Source of the DNA: Saccharothrix sp. NRRL B-16314
Lineage (GTDB): Bacteria > Actinomycetota > Actinomycetes > Mycobacteriales > Pseudonocardiaceae
Direction of reading: 5' to 3'
Assembly: GCF_000716595.1 (NCBI RefSeq)
Contig: NZ_JNXC01000022.1
Coordinates: forward strand, 62,001 to 126,000
Length of the DNA stretch: 64,000 nt
Made by a program: the position numbers and the translations under genes. This document shows positions 44,109 to 54,101 of this stretch, piece after piece. How positions within the stretch are numbered: the first letter of the stretch is position 1; the number at the start of each line of letters is the position of its first letter. A model generated the notes under the pieces. It saw only the letters and a list, made by a program, of their open reading frames with translations. It was not told the DNA's origin and did not search any database.

Positions 44109-46637
44109 GTGGACCCGCTGCCGTTCCGCGACCCGGGTCTGCCGGTCGAGGCCAGGGTGGCCGACCTGCTCGGCCGGCTGACCGACGAGGAGAAGGTGGC
44201 GCTGCTGCACCAGCACCAGCCCGCGGTGCCGCGTTTGGGCCTGTCCGGGTTCCACACCGGCATGGAGGCGCTGCACGGCGTCGCGCGGGTGGGCACGGCC
44301 ACCGTCTTCCCCCAGGCCGTCGGGCTGGGCTCATCGTGGGACACCGGCCTGGTGCGGCGGGTCGGCGAGGCGACCGGCGTGGAGGCGCGCGGGTTCCACC
44401 ACCGCGATCCGGTGGCGTACGGGCTGAACGTGTGGGCGCCGGTGGTGAACCCGTTGCGGGACCCGCGGTGGGGCCGCAACGAGGAGGGCTACTCGGAAGA
44501 CCCGACGCTGACCGCGGCGATGGGCACGGCGTACGCGACGGGTCTGCGCGGCGACCACCCGCGCTACCTGCGGACGGCGCCGACGTTGAAGCACTTCCTG
44601 GGCTACAACAACGAGGACGACCGCTGCGCCACGTCGTCGGATCTGCGGCCACGGGTGCTGCACGAGTACGAACTGCCGTGCTTCCGCGGCCCGGTCGAGG
44701 CGGGTGCGGCGGTGGCGGTGATGCCGTCGTACAACCTCGTGAACGGCCGTCCGGCGCACCTGAGCCCGTTGATCGAGGACGAGCTGCGGACGTGGGCGCC
44801 GGACGGGCTCGCGATCGTCAGCGACGCGTACGCGCCGTCGAACGTGGCGGGGATGCAGGAATATTTGGAGACGCAGGCCGAGGGGCACGCGGCGCTGCTG
44901 AACGCGGGGCTGGACAGCTTCACCGACCAGGACGACGACCCGACGTTGATGATCGAGAGCGTCACCACGGCCCTCAAGGACGGCCTGCTGGAGTGGTCCA
45001 CTGTGGACCGGGCGGTCGGCAACGTGCTGGCGCTGCGGTTCCGGCTCGGCGAGTTCGACCCCGTCGACGGCAACCCGTACGCGGGGATCACGTCCGATGT
45101 GGTCGGCACGCACGGAGAGCTGGCGCTGGAGGCGGCACGTCAGGCGGTCGTGCTGCTGCGCAACGACTCCGTGCTGCCGTTGGAGCGCGGCACGAAGCTC
45201 GCGGTCATCGGCACGCACGCGGACGCGCTGTTCGAGGACTGGTACAGCGGCACCCTGCCGTACCAGGTGACCGTCCGCCGGGGACTGGAGGAGTTCGCCT
45301 CCGTCTCGTACGCCGAAGGGGTCGACCGGATCGCGCTGCGCGCGGCGGACGGCCGTTACCTCGGTGTGCGCGGTGGTGTCGTCGGGCTGGGGGAGCGGGC
45401 GCTGTTCGACCGCTTCGACTGGGGCGACGGCGTGTGGACGCTGCGGGACGTGGGTTCCCGCCGCTACCTGGGCACGTCCGAGGACGGCACGCTGGTGGCC
45501 GCGGCGACCGCACCGGGCGGCTGGGACGTGCGTGAGCTGTTCGAGCCGCGGCTGACCGACGGCGGCGTGGTGCTGCACAACACCGTCGGTGGGATCGACA
45601 CGGGGCCGTTCGCGGTGGAACTGGTGGCGGACGGCGTCGCGGCGGCGGTCGAGGTGGCGGCGGACGCCGACGCGGTCGTGCTGGTGCTGGGCAACGACCC
45701 GCACGTCAACGGCCGTGAGACGCAGGACCGCACCACGCTGCGGCTGCCGTGGCTGGACCTGGTGCGCGCGGTGCGCGAGGCGAACCCCAAGACGGTGCTG
45801 GTGCTCGTGAGCAGCTACCCGTACGCGTTGGACGGTGAGGAGCAGCACCTGCCCGGGATCGTGTGGACCGCGCACGGCGGGCAGGAACAGGGGCGGGCCG
45901 TCGCGGAGGCGCTGTTCGGCCGGTACTCGCCGTCCGGCCGGCTCCCCCAGACCTGGTACCGCTCCGACGACGACCTGCCGGACATCCTCGACTACGACAT
46001 CATCCGCGCGGGCAGCACGTACCTGTACTTCACCGGCGACCCGCTGTTCCCGTTCGGCCACGGGTTGGGCTACACCGCGTTCGAGTACTCCGGTCCGGAG
46101 TGGACGGACGGCGTCGTCACCGTGTCGGTCACCAACACCGGACCGGTCGCGGGTGCGGAGGTCGTGCAGCTGTACTCCGCGGCGCCGGACTCGCGGGTGC
46201 GGCAGCCCGTGCGCAGGCTCCAGTCGTTCCACCGGGTGTTCCTGGAACCGGGGGAGACCGCGGTGGTCGAGTTGCCGGTCGAGCACCTGTGGCACTGGGA
46301 CGTCACCACCGGACGCTGGGTGGTCGAGGCAGGGCGGTACGAGCTGATGGTCGGGGCGTCCTCGCGCGACATCCGCGGACGGCTGGTGGTCGACGTGGCG
46401 GGGGAGGTGGTCGCGCCGCGCACGGGTGCGTTGCGCGCCTTGGACTTCGACGATTGCGACGGGGTGCGGCTGGTGGACGACGAGGTGGTGTTCACCTGCG
46501 AAGGCGCGTGGATCGCGTTCCACGACGTGACACCGGAACCGCGGTCCGCGCCACCCGGCACCCGGCTCTCGGTCGACGGCACATCGGTCGTGCTCACCGC
46601 GGACGTGGCGGGCACGCGGGTCAAGGAGGTGAGCTGA
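44109..46637 (+). CDS. Cytoplasmic GH3 beta-glycosidase with an inserted beta-trefoil-like segment
   Basis: An 842-residue GH3 enzyme without signal peptide, so it would act on imported oligosaccharides (beta-glucosidase or beta-xylosidase). The nucleophile Asp is ~239 in IVSDAYAPS; LKHFLGYNNEDDR and EGYSEDPTL belong to the N domain. Between ~405 and ~505 the C domain carries an insertion with two repeats of the LRAADGRYLGV / LRDVGSRRYLGT type, which resembles a fascin/ricin-like beta-trefoil fold. A fibronectin-III-like domain follows, and the C-terminal ~65 residues are acidic and unassigned. GTG at 44109 has GAGAGG upstream. The LacI-type gene follows one base after the stop. Confidence 0.88.
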   Translation: MDPLPFRDPGLPVEARVADLLGRLTDEEKVALLHQHQPAVPRLGLSGFHTGMEALHGVARVGTATVFPQAVGLGSSWDTGLVRRVGEATGVEARGFHHRDPVAYGLNVWAPVVNPLRDPRWGRNEEGYSEDPTLTAAMGTAYATGLRGDHPRYLRTAPTLKHFLGYNNEDDRCATSSDLRPRVLHEYELPCFRGPVEAGAAVAVMPSYNLVNGRPAHLSPLIEDELRTWAPDGLAIVSDAYAPSNVAGMQEYLETQAEGHAALLNAGLDSFTDQDDDPTLMIESVTTALKDGLLEWSTVDRAVGNVLALRFRLGEFDPVDGNPYAGITSDVVGTHGELALEAARQAVVLLRNDSVLPLERGTKLAVIGTHADALFEDWYSGTLPYQVTVRRGLEEFASVSYAEGVDRIALRAADGRYLGVRGGVVGLGERALFDRFDWGDGVWTLRDVGSRRYLGTSEDGTLVAAATAPGGWDVRELFEPRLTDGGVVLHNTVGGIDTGPFAVELVADGVAAAVEVAADADAVVLVLGNDPHVNGRETQDRTTLRLPWLDLVRAVREANPKTVLVLVSSYPYALDGEEQHLPGIVWTAHGGQEQGRAVAEALFGRYSPSGRLPQTWYRSDDDLPDILDYDIIRAGSTYLYFTGDPLFPFGHGLGYTAFEYSGPEWTDGVVTVSVTNTGPVAGAEVVQLYSAAPDSRVRQPVRRLQSFHRVFLEPGETAVVELPVEHLWHWDVTTGRWVVEAGRYELMVGASSRDIRGRLVVDVAGEVVAPRTGALRALDFDDCDGVRLVDDEVVFTCEGAWIAFHDVTPEPRSAPPGTRLSVDGTSVVLTADVAGTRVKEVS

Positions 46638-46638
46638 C

Positions 46639-47640
46639 GTGGTCACGATCGCCGACGTCGCCCGGCACGCCGGGGTCGCGCCGAGCACGGTGTCCTACGT
46701 GCTCACCGGCCGCCGCTCGATCTCCACGGCCACCAAGGCCAGGGTCGAGGCGAGCGTGCGGGCGCTGGGCTACCACCCGCACGCGGGCGCGCGGTCGCTG
46801 GCGAGCAACCGGGCCAACGTGCTGGCGCTGGTGCTGCCGATGCGCGAGGGCATGCACATGCCGGTGCTGATGCAGTTCGTCGTCGCGGTGGCCAACGCGG
46901 CCCGGCGGCACGACCACGACGTGCTGCTCGTGACCGCGGACCAGGGCGCGGCCGGCTTGCGCCGCGTGGCGGGCAGCGCCCAGGTCGACGGGCTGCTGGT
47001 GATGGACGTCGAGATGCACGACGAGCGCGTGCCGGTGCTGCGGGAGCTGGACCGCCCGTCGGTGCTCATCGGCTTTCCCGCCGACGCCGCCGGTCTGACG
47101 TGCGTGGACCTCGACTTCGCCGAGGCGGGCTCGCGGTGCCTGGACCACCTGGCCGACCTCGGGCACAAGTACGTGGCGCTGGTCGGCGCGCCGCGTGCCG
47201 TCTACCAGCGCGACACCGGGTTCGCCCACCGCACCATGGCCGGGTTCAGCGCGGCGGCGATGCGCCGGGACGTCTCGTCGACCACGCTGCCCACCGAGAC
47301 GGACCACGAGTCGGTCCGGGTGGCGATCACGGGCTTGCTCGAACGGCACCCGTCCGTCACGGCCCTGGTGGTGCACAACGAGGCGGCGTTGCCGTCCGTG
47401 GTCGAGGTGCTGCGGTCGCTCGGCCGGAAGGTGCCCGACGACATCGCGGTGATCGCGATCTGCCCGGACGACCAGGCCGAGCGCCTGATGCCGCCGTTGA
47501 CCTCGGTCGCCGTGCCCGCCGAGCAGTTGGGCCACCACGCGGTCGCGTTGCTGATGGCCAAGCTGGACCGGACCCCGACCCCTCCGCTGACGCTGCTGCC
47601 GCCACGCCTCACCGAGCGGGCGAGCACGGCGCCGCGCTGA
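46639..47640 (+). CDS. LacI-family transcriptional regulator
   Basis: A 333-residue repressor. The N-terminal HTH is textbook: IADVARHAGVAPSTVSYVLTGRRSIS, of which the recognition helix is STVSYVLTG, followed by the hinge LASNRANVLALVL and a periplasmic-binding-like sugar domain. The start is one base after the GH3 stop, so the two are co-transcribed and the regulator presumably controls that unit. Its recognition helix differs from that of known CebR proteins (TVSRVING), so it is unlikely to bind the TGGGAGCGCTCCCA boxes. The inducer is probably a product or substrate of the GH3. Confidence 0.9.
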   Translation: MVTIADVARHAGVAPSTVSYVLTGRRSISTATKARVEASVRALGYHPHAGARSLASNRANVLALVLPMREGMHMPVLMQFVVAVANAARRHDHDVLLVTADQGAAGLRRVAGSAQVDGLLVMDVEMHDERVPVLRELDRPSVLIGFPADAAGLTCVDLDFAEAGSRCLDHLADLGHKYVALVGAPRAVYQRDTGFAHRTMAGFSAAAMRRDVSSTTLPTETDHESVRVAITGLLERHPSVTALVVHNEAALPSVVEVLRSLGRKVPDDIAVIAICPDDQAERLMPPLTSVAVPAEQLGHHAVALLMAKLDRTPTPPLTLLPPRLTERASTAPR

Positions 47641-47672
47641 ATTCGGTGCCTCCTGGCGCTACCCTCCGGTGG

Positions 47673-48014
47673 ATGAGCGACAACCACGTCGTGGTCATCA
47701 CCACCACCGACAGCGAGGACGCGGCGGTCGCGTTGGCGCGGGCCGTCGTGGAGGCGCGTCTGGCGGCGTGCGTGCAGATCAGCAGCCCCGTCCGCAGCGT
47801 CTACCGGTGGGACGGCGAGGTGCGTGACGACCACGAGTGGCAGCTCTGGATCAAGACCGCTTACGACCGGGTCGACGAGCTGACCGAGTTCGTGACGGCG
47901 CGGCACACGTACGACGTGCCGGAGGTCCTGGCGCTGCCCGTGCTGGGCGGCAACCCCGACTACCTGGAGTGGATCACCTCCGAAACCCGGCCACCCACCC
48001 ACCCCTCCCCGTGA
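47673..48014 (+). CDS. cutA: CutA-family divalent-cation tolerance protein
   Basis: A 113-residue CutA1 protein, a small trimeric PII-like fold. Signature segments are TTTDSEDAAVALARAVVEARLAACVQI, VYRWDGEV and the C-terminal EVLALPVLGGNPDYLEWI. It is associated with copper tolerance in E. coli, though its biochemical role is unsettled. The ATG lies seven bases after a TACCCT -10-like element, suggesting a leaderless transcript. Its TGA is formed by the first bases of the second repeat cassette. Confidence 0.9.
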   Translation: MSDNHVVVITTTDSEDAAVALARAVVEARLAACVQISSPVRSVYRWDGEVRDDHEWQLWIKTAYDRVDELTEFVTARHTYDVPEVLALPVLGGNPDYLEWITSETRPPTHPSP

Positions 48015-48186
48015 GTCCTACGTTCACGTCGCGTGAGTCGTCCCTTCGGAACCCCCGTGTCCTACGTTCGGAACCCCCGAGTTGAACGCTCAGAACAATG
48101 TCGGCCGGCTCGGGCCGTTCTGAGCGTTGAATTCGGGGGACGGGAACGTAGGACTCACGCGTTCTGAACGTAGGACTCACGGGGGG
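48011..48186. repeat. Stop-to-stop inverted-repeat cassette, copy 2
   Basis: A shorter version of the cassette at 28775. Type A units start at 48011, 48033 and 48057, a type B unit (GAGTTGAACGCTCAGAAC) is at 48079-48096, and a 20-base loop follows. The complement of B (48117-48134, two mismatches from perfect) and two complements of A (ending 48158 and 48180) complete it. As in copy 1, the first unit contains the stop codon of the left gene (CutA). The right edge ends six bases before the TAA of the convergent oxidoreductase. The unrelated flanking genes show that it is a dispersed element. Confidence 0.9.
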
Positions 48187-50829
48187 TTAGAGGGATAGGC
48201 GGTGGCGTAGGAGGGTGGCGGTGTGGACGGGGGTGGCGGACGAGCCGTGGCGGACCTGGGTGCGGCAGCTGAAACCGTCCGCCACGATCGCGGTGTCGGG
48301 GGCGGCGGCGCGCACGGCGGGGAACAGGGTTTCCTCGCCCACCGCCATCGACACGTCGTAGTGGCCGCGTTCGAAGCCGAAGTTGCCGGCCAGGCCGCAG
48401 CAGCCTTCCAGCAGGGAAGCACCCACCCCCGCCTTCGCCAGCAGCTCGCGGTCGGCGTCCACACCACCCTCCGCGTACTGGTGGCAGTGCGGCTGCACGA
48501 TCGCCCGGTCGGCACCGGCCAACGGCTCCAGCAGCGGCGACACGTGTTCGGCGAACGTGCGCACCGACTCGGCCAGCCGCACCACGTCCGGGTCGTCGCC
48601 CGCCACCTCCACCGCGTCCGAACGCAGGAACGCCGTGCAGCTCGGCTCCAACCCGACCACCGGCACACCGTCCCGCGTCCATGGCCGCAGCAGCCGGGCC
48701 GTCCGCCGCACGACCCGCCGCGCCACGCCCAACTGCCCGGTGGAGAACCAGGTCAACCCGCAGCACACCGCCGAAGTGGGCACCTCGACTCCCTGGCCGA
48801 CGTGCCCGAGCACCGCCGCCGCGTCGAAACCGATCCCCGGTTCGAAGTGATTCGTGAACGTGTCCGGGAACAGCAGCACCCGCTCACCGCCGCCGCCACC
48901 GGGCGAGAACCGGGACTGGAACGAACGCACCGGCACGGGCAGCGGCCGTTCCGGGGCCACCCCGCCGAACCGGGCGAACCGCGCGCTGACCCGGTTCACC
49001 AACCGCAGCCGCAGCCACAGCGGCAGCCACCCCATCGAGTAGTGCGCCGCCGGACGCACCCGCCGCCGGTAGTGGTGGTGCAGGAACTCCGCCTTGTACG
49101 TGGCCATGTCCACGTCCACCGGGCAGTCCCGCTTGCACCCCTTGCACCCCAGGCACAGGTCCAGCGCGTCTCGCACCTCCTCGGAACGCCACCCGCCCCG
49201 CACCACCTGCCCGCCGAGCATCTCGAACAGCAGCCGCGCACGTCCCCGCGTGGAGTGCTTCTCCTCCCGCGTCACCCGGTAGCTCGGGCACATCACCCCA
49301 CCGGACGTGTTGAGGCACTTGCCCACCCCGACGCACCGCCGCGAAGCCGCCGCCAGGTCACCCCCGTCGGCGCGCAGGGCCAGCCGCGCGCGCGTCGGGA
49401 TCACCGGGGGCGAGACCAGCACCCGCAGGTCGGAGTCCAGCTTGGCGGGCGCGACGATCCGCCCCGGGTTCATCCGGTTCTCCGGGTCGAACGCCGCCTT
49501 GAACCGCTCGAACGCCCGGATCGCGGCCGGCGGGTACATCCGGGGCAGCAGCTCCGACCGCGCCTGCCCGTCGCCGTGCTCACCGGACAACGACCCGCCG
49601 TGCGCCACGACCAGGTCCGCCGCGTCCTCCACGAAGGACCGGTGCCCGCGTTCGAAGTCGAAGTCGATCCGCACGTGCAGGCAGCCCTCGCCGTAATGCC
49701 CGTACGTGACGCCGCGCCGCCCGTGTCCCGCCAACAACGCGTCGAACTCCCGCAGGTAGGCGCCCAACCGCTCGGGTGGCACGGCCGCGTCCTCCCACCC
49801 GGACCACGCCTCACCGCCGTCCGCCATCCGGGTCGCGAGCCCTGCGCCGTCCTCACGCACCCGCCACAGCGCGCGCTGCCGCCCCGGATCGGTCACCACC
49901 AACGAGTGCGGTGCGAGCGCGGCGGCGGCGTGCGCGACGGCGTCCTCGGACGTCTCGACGAACAGCCAGCTCTCACCGCGCGGCAGCAGCAGCCGCGAGT
50001 CGCCCGCGGCCCGTGCCAGCTCGGCGTTCAGGCCCTCGATCGTGAGCACGTCCAACTCGCGCAGCGCCGGGGCGAGGTCGGCCGCGTCGTACGGCCCGTC
50101 GAACCCGAGCACCGCCAGCACCCGGCGCGGCGGAGCCTCCACGAGGCGGAGGGTCGCACCCAGCACCGTCGCGCACGTGCCCTCGGAGCCGACCAACGCC
50201 CTGGTCAGGTCGGGCAGCGCGTCCAGCCGGTACCCGGACACCCGCCGGTCCAGCGCGGGGAACCACGTCGGGTCCACCTCGGGCAGGTCCAGCGGCGGGG
50301 GAGTGCGGGTGTCGAACCGGCGGCCGTCCGCCAGCAGCACGTCGAGCGCGCGCACGTTGTCGCTGGTCTTGCCCCATGCGACGGAGTGCGCGCCGCACGC
50401 GTCGTTGCCGATCATCCCGCCCAGCGTGCAGCGCGAGTGCGTGGACGGGTCGGGCCCGAACACCAGCCCGTGCGGCCGGGCAGCGTCGTTGAGCCGGTCC
50501 AGCACCACCCCCGGCCGCACCACCGCGATCCGCTCGACCGGGTCGAGCGAGATCACCTGGTCGAGGTAACGCGAGAAGTCGATCACCATCCCGGTGCCCG
50601 CCGAGTTGCCCGCGATCGACGTGCCCGCGCCGCGGTTCGTGATCGGCACGCCGTGGTCGGCCGCCACCCCCACCGCGGCCACCACGGCGTCCACCGTCCG
50701 GGGCCTGACCACGACCGACGGCACGTGCCGGTAGTTGGAGGCGTCGACGGAGTAGAGGGCGCGGTCGGCCGGCCCGGCGAGCACGTCGCCGTCCACCGCC
50801 GTCCGGAGTTGCTCGACGAATCCGGTCAC
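48187..50829 (-). CDS. Fused FAD-linked oxidase / Fe-S oxidoreductase (GlcD-GlcF type)
   Basis: An ~880-residue fusion. The N-terminal half is an FAD-binding-4 domain (NRGAGTSIAGNSAG, then GGMIGNDACGAHSVAWGKT), with an FAD-oxidase C-terminal domain (GEHGDGQARSELLPRMYP). The C-terminal half is a ferredoxin-like part with two cysteine clusters (CVGVGKCLNTSGGVMCPSY and CLGCKGCKRDCPVD) and a CCG-domain region (VCCGLTWF, GCCGLAGNFGFE). Such enzymes oxidise 2-hydroxy acids such as D-lactate or glycolate and pass electrons to the membrane chain. The start could be GTG 50829 or 50847. The exact substrate is not determined. Confidence 0.9.
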   Translation of the reverse strand: MTGFVEQLRTAVDGDVLAGPADRALYSVDASNYRHVPSVVVRPRTVDAVVAAVGVAADHGVPITNRGAGTSIAGNSAGTGMVIDFSRYLDQVISLDPVERIAVVRPGVVLDRLNDAARPHGLVFGPDPSTHSRCTLGGMIGNDACGAHSVAWGKTSDNVRALDVLLADGRRFDTRTPPPLDLPEVDPTWFPALDRRVSGYRLDALPDLTRALVGSEGTCATVLGATLRLVEAPPRRVLAVLGFDGPYDAADLAPALRELDVLTIEGLNAELARAAGDSRLLLPRGESWLFVETSEDAVAHAAAALAPHSLVVTDPGRQRALWRVREDGAGLATRMADGGEAWSGWEDAAVPPERLGAYLREFDALLAGHGRRGVTYGHYGEGCLHVRIDFDFERGHRSFVEDAADLVVAHGGSLSGEHGDGQARSELLPRMYPPAAIRAFERFKAAFDPENRMNPGRIVAPAKLDSDLRVLVSPPVIPTRARLALRADGGDLAAASRRCVGVGKCLNTSGGVMCPSYRVTREEKHSTRGRARLLFEMLGGQVVRGGWRSEEVRDALDLCLGCKGCKRDCPVDVDMATYKAEFLHHHYRRRVRPAAHYSMGWLPLWLRLRLVNRVSARFARFGGVAPERPLPVPVRSFQSRFSPGGGGGERVLLFPDTFTNHFEPGIGFDAAAVLGHVGQGVEVPTSAVCCGLTWFSTGQLGVARRVVRRTARLLRPWTRDGVPVVGLEPSCTAFLRSDAVEVAGDDPDVVRLAESVRTFAEHVSPLLEPLAGADRAIVQPHCHQYAEGGVDADRELLAKAGVGASLLEGCCGLAGNFGFERGHYDVSMAVGEETLFPAVRAAAPDTAIVADGFSCRTQVRHGSSATPVHTATLLRHRLSL

Positions 50830-50885
50830 GGACCGATTGTGATCCACCTCCGGCCGATGATGGCGTACCCGTTGGTACGGGATAG

Positions 50886-51641
<756 letters not shown>

Positions 51642-51723
51642 ACGCGCCGCCGAGGCGCTGAACCCCACGCCTCCCCACCGAGTACACAGCCACACCAAGC
51701 ACAACATTCCGGAGGACGTTTCA

Positions 51724-52491
51724 GTGACGGGACTGCTCGAAGGCAAGCGGCTGCTGGTCACCGGGGTGATCACGGACGCGTCGATCGCCTTCCACGTGGC
51801 CAGGGTCGCGCAGGAGCAGGGCGCGCAGGTCGTGTTGACCGGTTTCGGCCGGATGACCCTCGTGGAGCGCATCGCCAAGCGCCTGCCGCAGACCGCGCCG
51901 GTGGTCGAGTTGGACGTGCAGAACCAGGAGCACCTGGACTCGCTGGCCGACCGGGTGCGCGAGCACGTGGACGGTCTCGACGGCGTGGTGCACGCCATCG
52001 GCTACGCGCCGCCGTCGTGCCTCGGCGCGCCGTTCATGGACGCGCCGTGGGAGGACGTGGCCACGGCCATGCACGTCTCGGCGTACTCCTACAAGGCGCT
52101 GGTGCAGGCGGCGCTGCCGCTGATGGGCCGCGGCGCGTCGGTGGTCGGCCTCGACTTCGACGCCCGCCAGGTGTGGCCCGCCTACAACTGGATGGGCGCG
52201 GCCAAGGCGGCGTTCGAGTCGATCAACCGGTACATGGCGCGCGACCTCGGGCCGCAGGGCATCCGGGTGAACCTCGTCTCGGCGGGCCCGGTGCGCACCA
52301 TGGCCGCCAAGTCGATCCCCGGTTTCGCCGACCTGGAGTCCCTGTGGGCCGAGCGCGCGCCGCTCGGCTGGAACGTGGACGACCCGACGCCGGTCGCCCA
52401 GTCGGTGTGCGGGCTGCTGTCCGACTGGTTCCCGGCCACCACCGGCTCGATGGTGTTCGTCGACGGCGGCGTGCACTTCCTGGGGTTCTGA
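51724..52491 (+). CDS. inhA: Enoyl-ACP reductase, InhA type
   Basis: A 255-residue NADH-dependent enoyl-ACP reductase, the last step of FAS-II elongation. It begins [20 protein letters not shown], characteristic of InhA/FabI, with no classical GxxxGxG loop. The catalytic pair is in [13 protein letters not shown] (Tyr and Lys six apart), and [11 protein letters not shown] follows. GGAGGA precedes the GTG. A perfect 13-bp terminator follows at 52500-52533, so the unit fabG-inhA ends here. Confidence 0.95.
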   Translation: MTGLLEGKRLLVTGVITDASIAFHVARVAQEQGAQVVLTGFGRMTLVERIAKRLPQTAPVVELDVQNQEHLDSLADRVREHVDGLDGVVHAIGYAPPSCLGAPFMDAPWEDVATAMHVSAYSYKALVQAALPLMGRGASVVGLDFDARQVWPAYNWMGAAKAAFESINRYMARDLGPQGIRVNLVSAGPVRTMAAKSIPGFADLESLWAERAPLGWNVDDPTPVAQSVCGLLSDWFPATTGSMVFVDGGVHFLGF

Positions 52492-52499
52492 CCCGGCAG

Positions 52500-52533
52500 C
52501 CGGGTCGGCGTGTGAACGGTCACGCCGACCCGG
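52500..52533 (+). terminator. Hairpin terminator after inhA
   Basis: CCGGGTCGGCGTG (52500-52512) and CACGCCGACCCGG (52521-52533) form a perfect 13-bp stem with an 8-base loop. It separates inhA from the ferrochelatase gene. Confidence 0.75.
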
Positions 52534-52570
52534 TTGAGCGGCTTCCGCGCACCGGCGCGAGGATGTCAGG

Positions 52571-53599
52571 GTGAGTTACGACGCGCTGCTCTGGCTGTCC
52601 TTCGGCGGACCGGAAGGACCCGAGGACGTCCGCCCCTTCCTGGAGAACGTGACCCGCGGTCGCGGTGTGCCGCCCGAGCGGCTGGACGAGGTCGAGCAGC
52701 ACTACCAGCACTTCGGCGGCGTCTCGCCGATCAACGCGCTCAACCGGGCCGCGATCGAGGCCGTGCGCGGCCTGGTCGACCTGCCGATCTACTTCGGCAA
52801 CCGCAACTGGCACCCGATGGTCGAGGACGCGCTGGCCGAGATGAAGGCCGCCGGTGTCCGGCGCGCGCTCGTCTTCCCGACCAGCGCTTACGGCGGCTAC
52901 TCGGCGTGCCGGCAGTACGACGAGGACATCCTCCGGGCCCGTGCGGCCGTCGAGGACGCGCCGGAACTGGTGAAGCTGCGCCAGTTCTTCGACCACCCGC
53001 TGTTCGTGGAGTCGTTCGCGGACGCCGTGCGCGCCGCCGCGGCAAGCCTGTCCGAAGCGGATTACCGACTGGTGTTCACGGCGCACTCGGTGCCGGTGGC
53101 GGCGGACAAGGCCGCCGGACCGCCCGAGGACGGCGGCCACCTCTACTCCCGGCAGGTCGCCGAGGCGTCCCGGCTGGTCGCCGCCGCCGTCGGCGTGGCC
53201 GACTTCGACGTGGTGTGGCAGTCGCGGTCCGGTCCGCCGCAGGTCCCGTGGCTGGAACCGGACATCGTGGACCACGTCGAAGCCCTGTACGACAAGGGCG
53301 TGCGGAACGTGGTCGTGTGCCCCATCGGGTTCGTCAGCGATCACCTCGAAGTGGTGTGGGACCTCGACACCGAGGCCCGTGAGCGCGCCCAGGAGCTGGG
53401 CATGGGCTTCGCCCGCGCCGGCACGCCCAACGACGACCCCAGGTTCGCCGAGCTGGTGGCCGAACTGGTCGCCGAGCAGGTGTCCGACGGGCCTGTGCGC
53501 AAGTTGTCGGGCTTCCCGGCCCGCGGCTGCACCACGAACGGCGCGTTCTGCGCCACGCGCTGCTGCGAGCCCGCGAAGCGGCCGGGAGCGGGCCGGTGA
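52571..53599 (+). CDS. hemH: Ferrochelatase (actinobacterial coproporphyrin type)
   Basis: A 342-residue ferrochelatase that inserts iron into the porphyrin ring. It has [20 protein letters not shown] at the start, the active-site His in VFTAHSVP, and [16 protein letters not shown] near the end with the second metal-binding acid. C-terminal Cys residues ([15 protein letters not shown]) suggest the [2Fe-2S] cluster known in actinobacterial enzymes. In these bacteria the enzyme acts on coproporphyrin III (CpfC). Its TGA overlaps the next start (GTGA). Confidence 0.94.
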   Translation: MSYDALLWLSFGGPEGPEDVRPFLENVTRGRGVPPERLDEVEQHYQHFGGVSPINALNRAAIEAVRGLVDLPIYFGNRNWHPMVEDALAEMKAAGVRRALVFPTSAYGGYSACRQYDEDILRARAAVEDAPELVKLRQFFDHPLFVESFADAVRAAAASLSEADYRLVFTAHSVPVAADKAAGPPEDGGHLYSRQVAEASRLVAAAVGVADFDVVWQSRSGPPQVPWLEPDIVDHVEALYDKGVRNVVVCPIGFVSDHLEVVWDLDTEARERAQELGMGFARAGTPNDDPRFAELVAELVAEQVSDGPVRKLSGFPARGCTTNGAFCATRCCEPAKRPGAGR

Positions 53600-54069
53600 G
53601 CGTCGACTTCAGCTGGTCGCCCCGGCCCGCGGACTGGCGTGACGCGCTGCGCATCGCCGTGCCGCTGTACCGGTGGGCGCCGTGGTTCGCCGCGGCGCTC
53701 GGCGTGCTGGGCGTCGTCGTGCTGGCGATGGGCATGACGTGGGCGGGCGTGTTCGGGCTCGTCCTCGCTGTGATCATCGTCGCACTCGTCCCGGTGGGCA
53801 CCGCGGTGAACTTCCACAACCACCCGCTGGCGGCCAAGACCGTCACCGGCACGGCGGACGCCCACTCGCTGCGGATGTCCGTCGGCGAGGCGGCGCGCAG
53901 CGAGCTGAACTGGGCCGAACTGCCCGGCTGGGCGGAGACGGCGCGCGGCTTCGTCCTCAAGACCGGCACGACGGCCGTGTACGCCGTGCCGCGCCGTGCG
54001 TTCGCCGACGACGAAGCGGCGGCGGCGTTCCGCTCCCTGCTCGTGGAACACGTCGGCCCGGAGGCCTGA
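53596..54069 (+). CDS. YcxB-like membrane protein
   Basis: A 157-residue protein with two adjacent membrane helices (~32-50, ~55-72), followed by a soluble domain with [19 protein letters not shown] and [15 protein letters not shown]. This arrangement matches YcxB-like proteins, a family of unknown function. It overlaps hemH by four bases, so the two are translated together. Confidence 0.75.
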   Translation: MSVDFSWSPRPADWRDALRIAVPLYRWAPWFAAALGVLGVVVLAMGMTWAGVFGLVLAVIIVALVPVGTAVNFHNHPLAAKTVTGTADAHSLRMSVGEAARSELNWAELPGWAETARGFVLKTGTTAVYAVPRRAFADDEAAAAFRSLLVEHVGPEA

Positions 54070-54101
54070 CGCGGCCGAACGGCCGCGTACCCTCGGTAGG
54101 C

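Noticed and set aside
46639..47640. The LacI-family gene as the CebR repressor of the cellulase boxes
   Set aside because: The recognition helix (STVSYVLTG) differs from CebR (TVSRVING type), and its own operon lacks a TGGGAGCGCTCCCA box.
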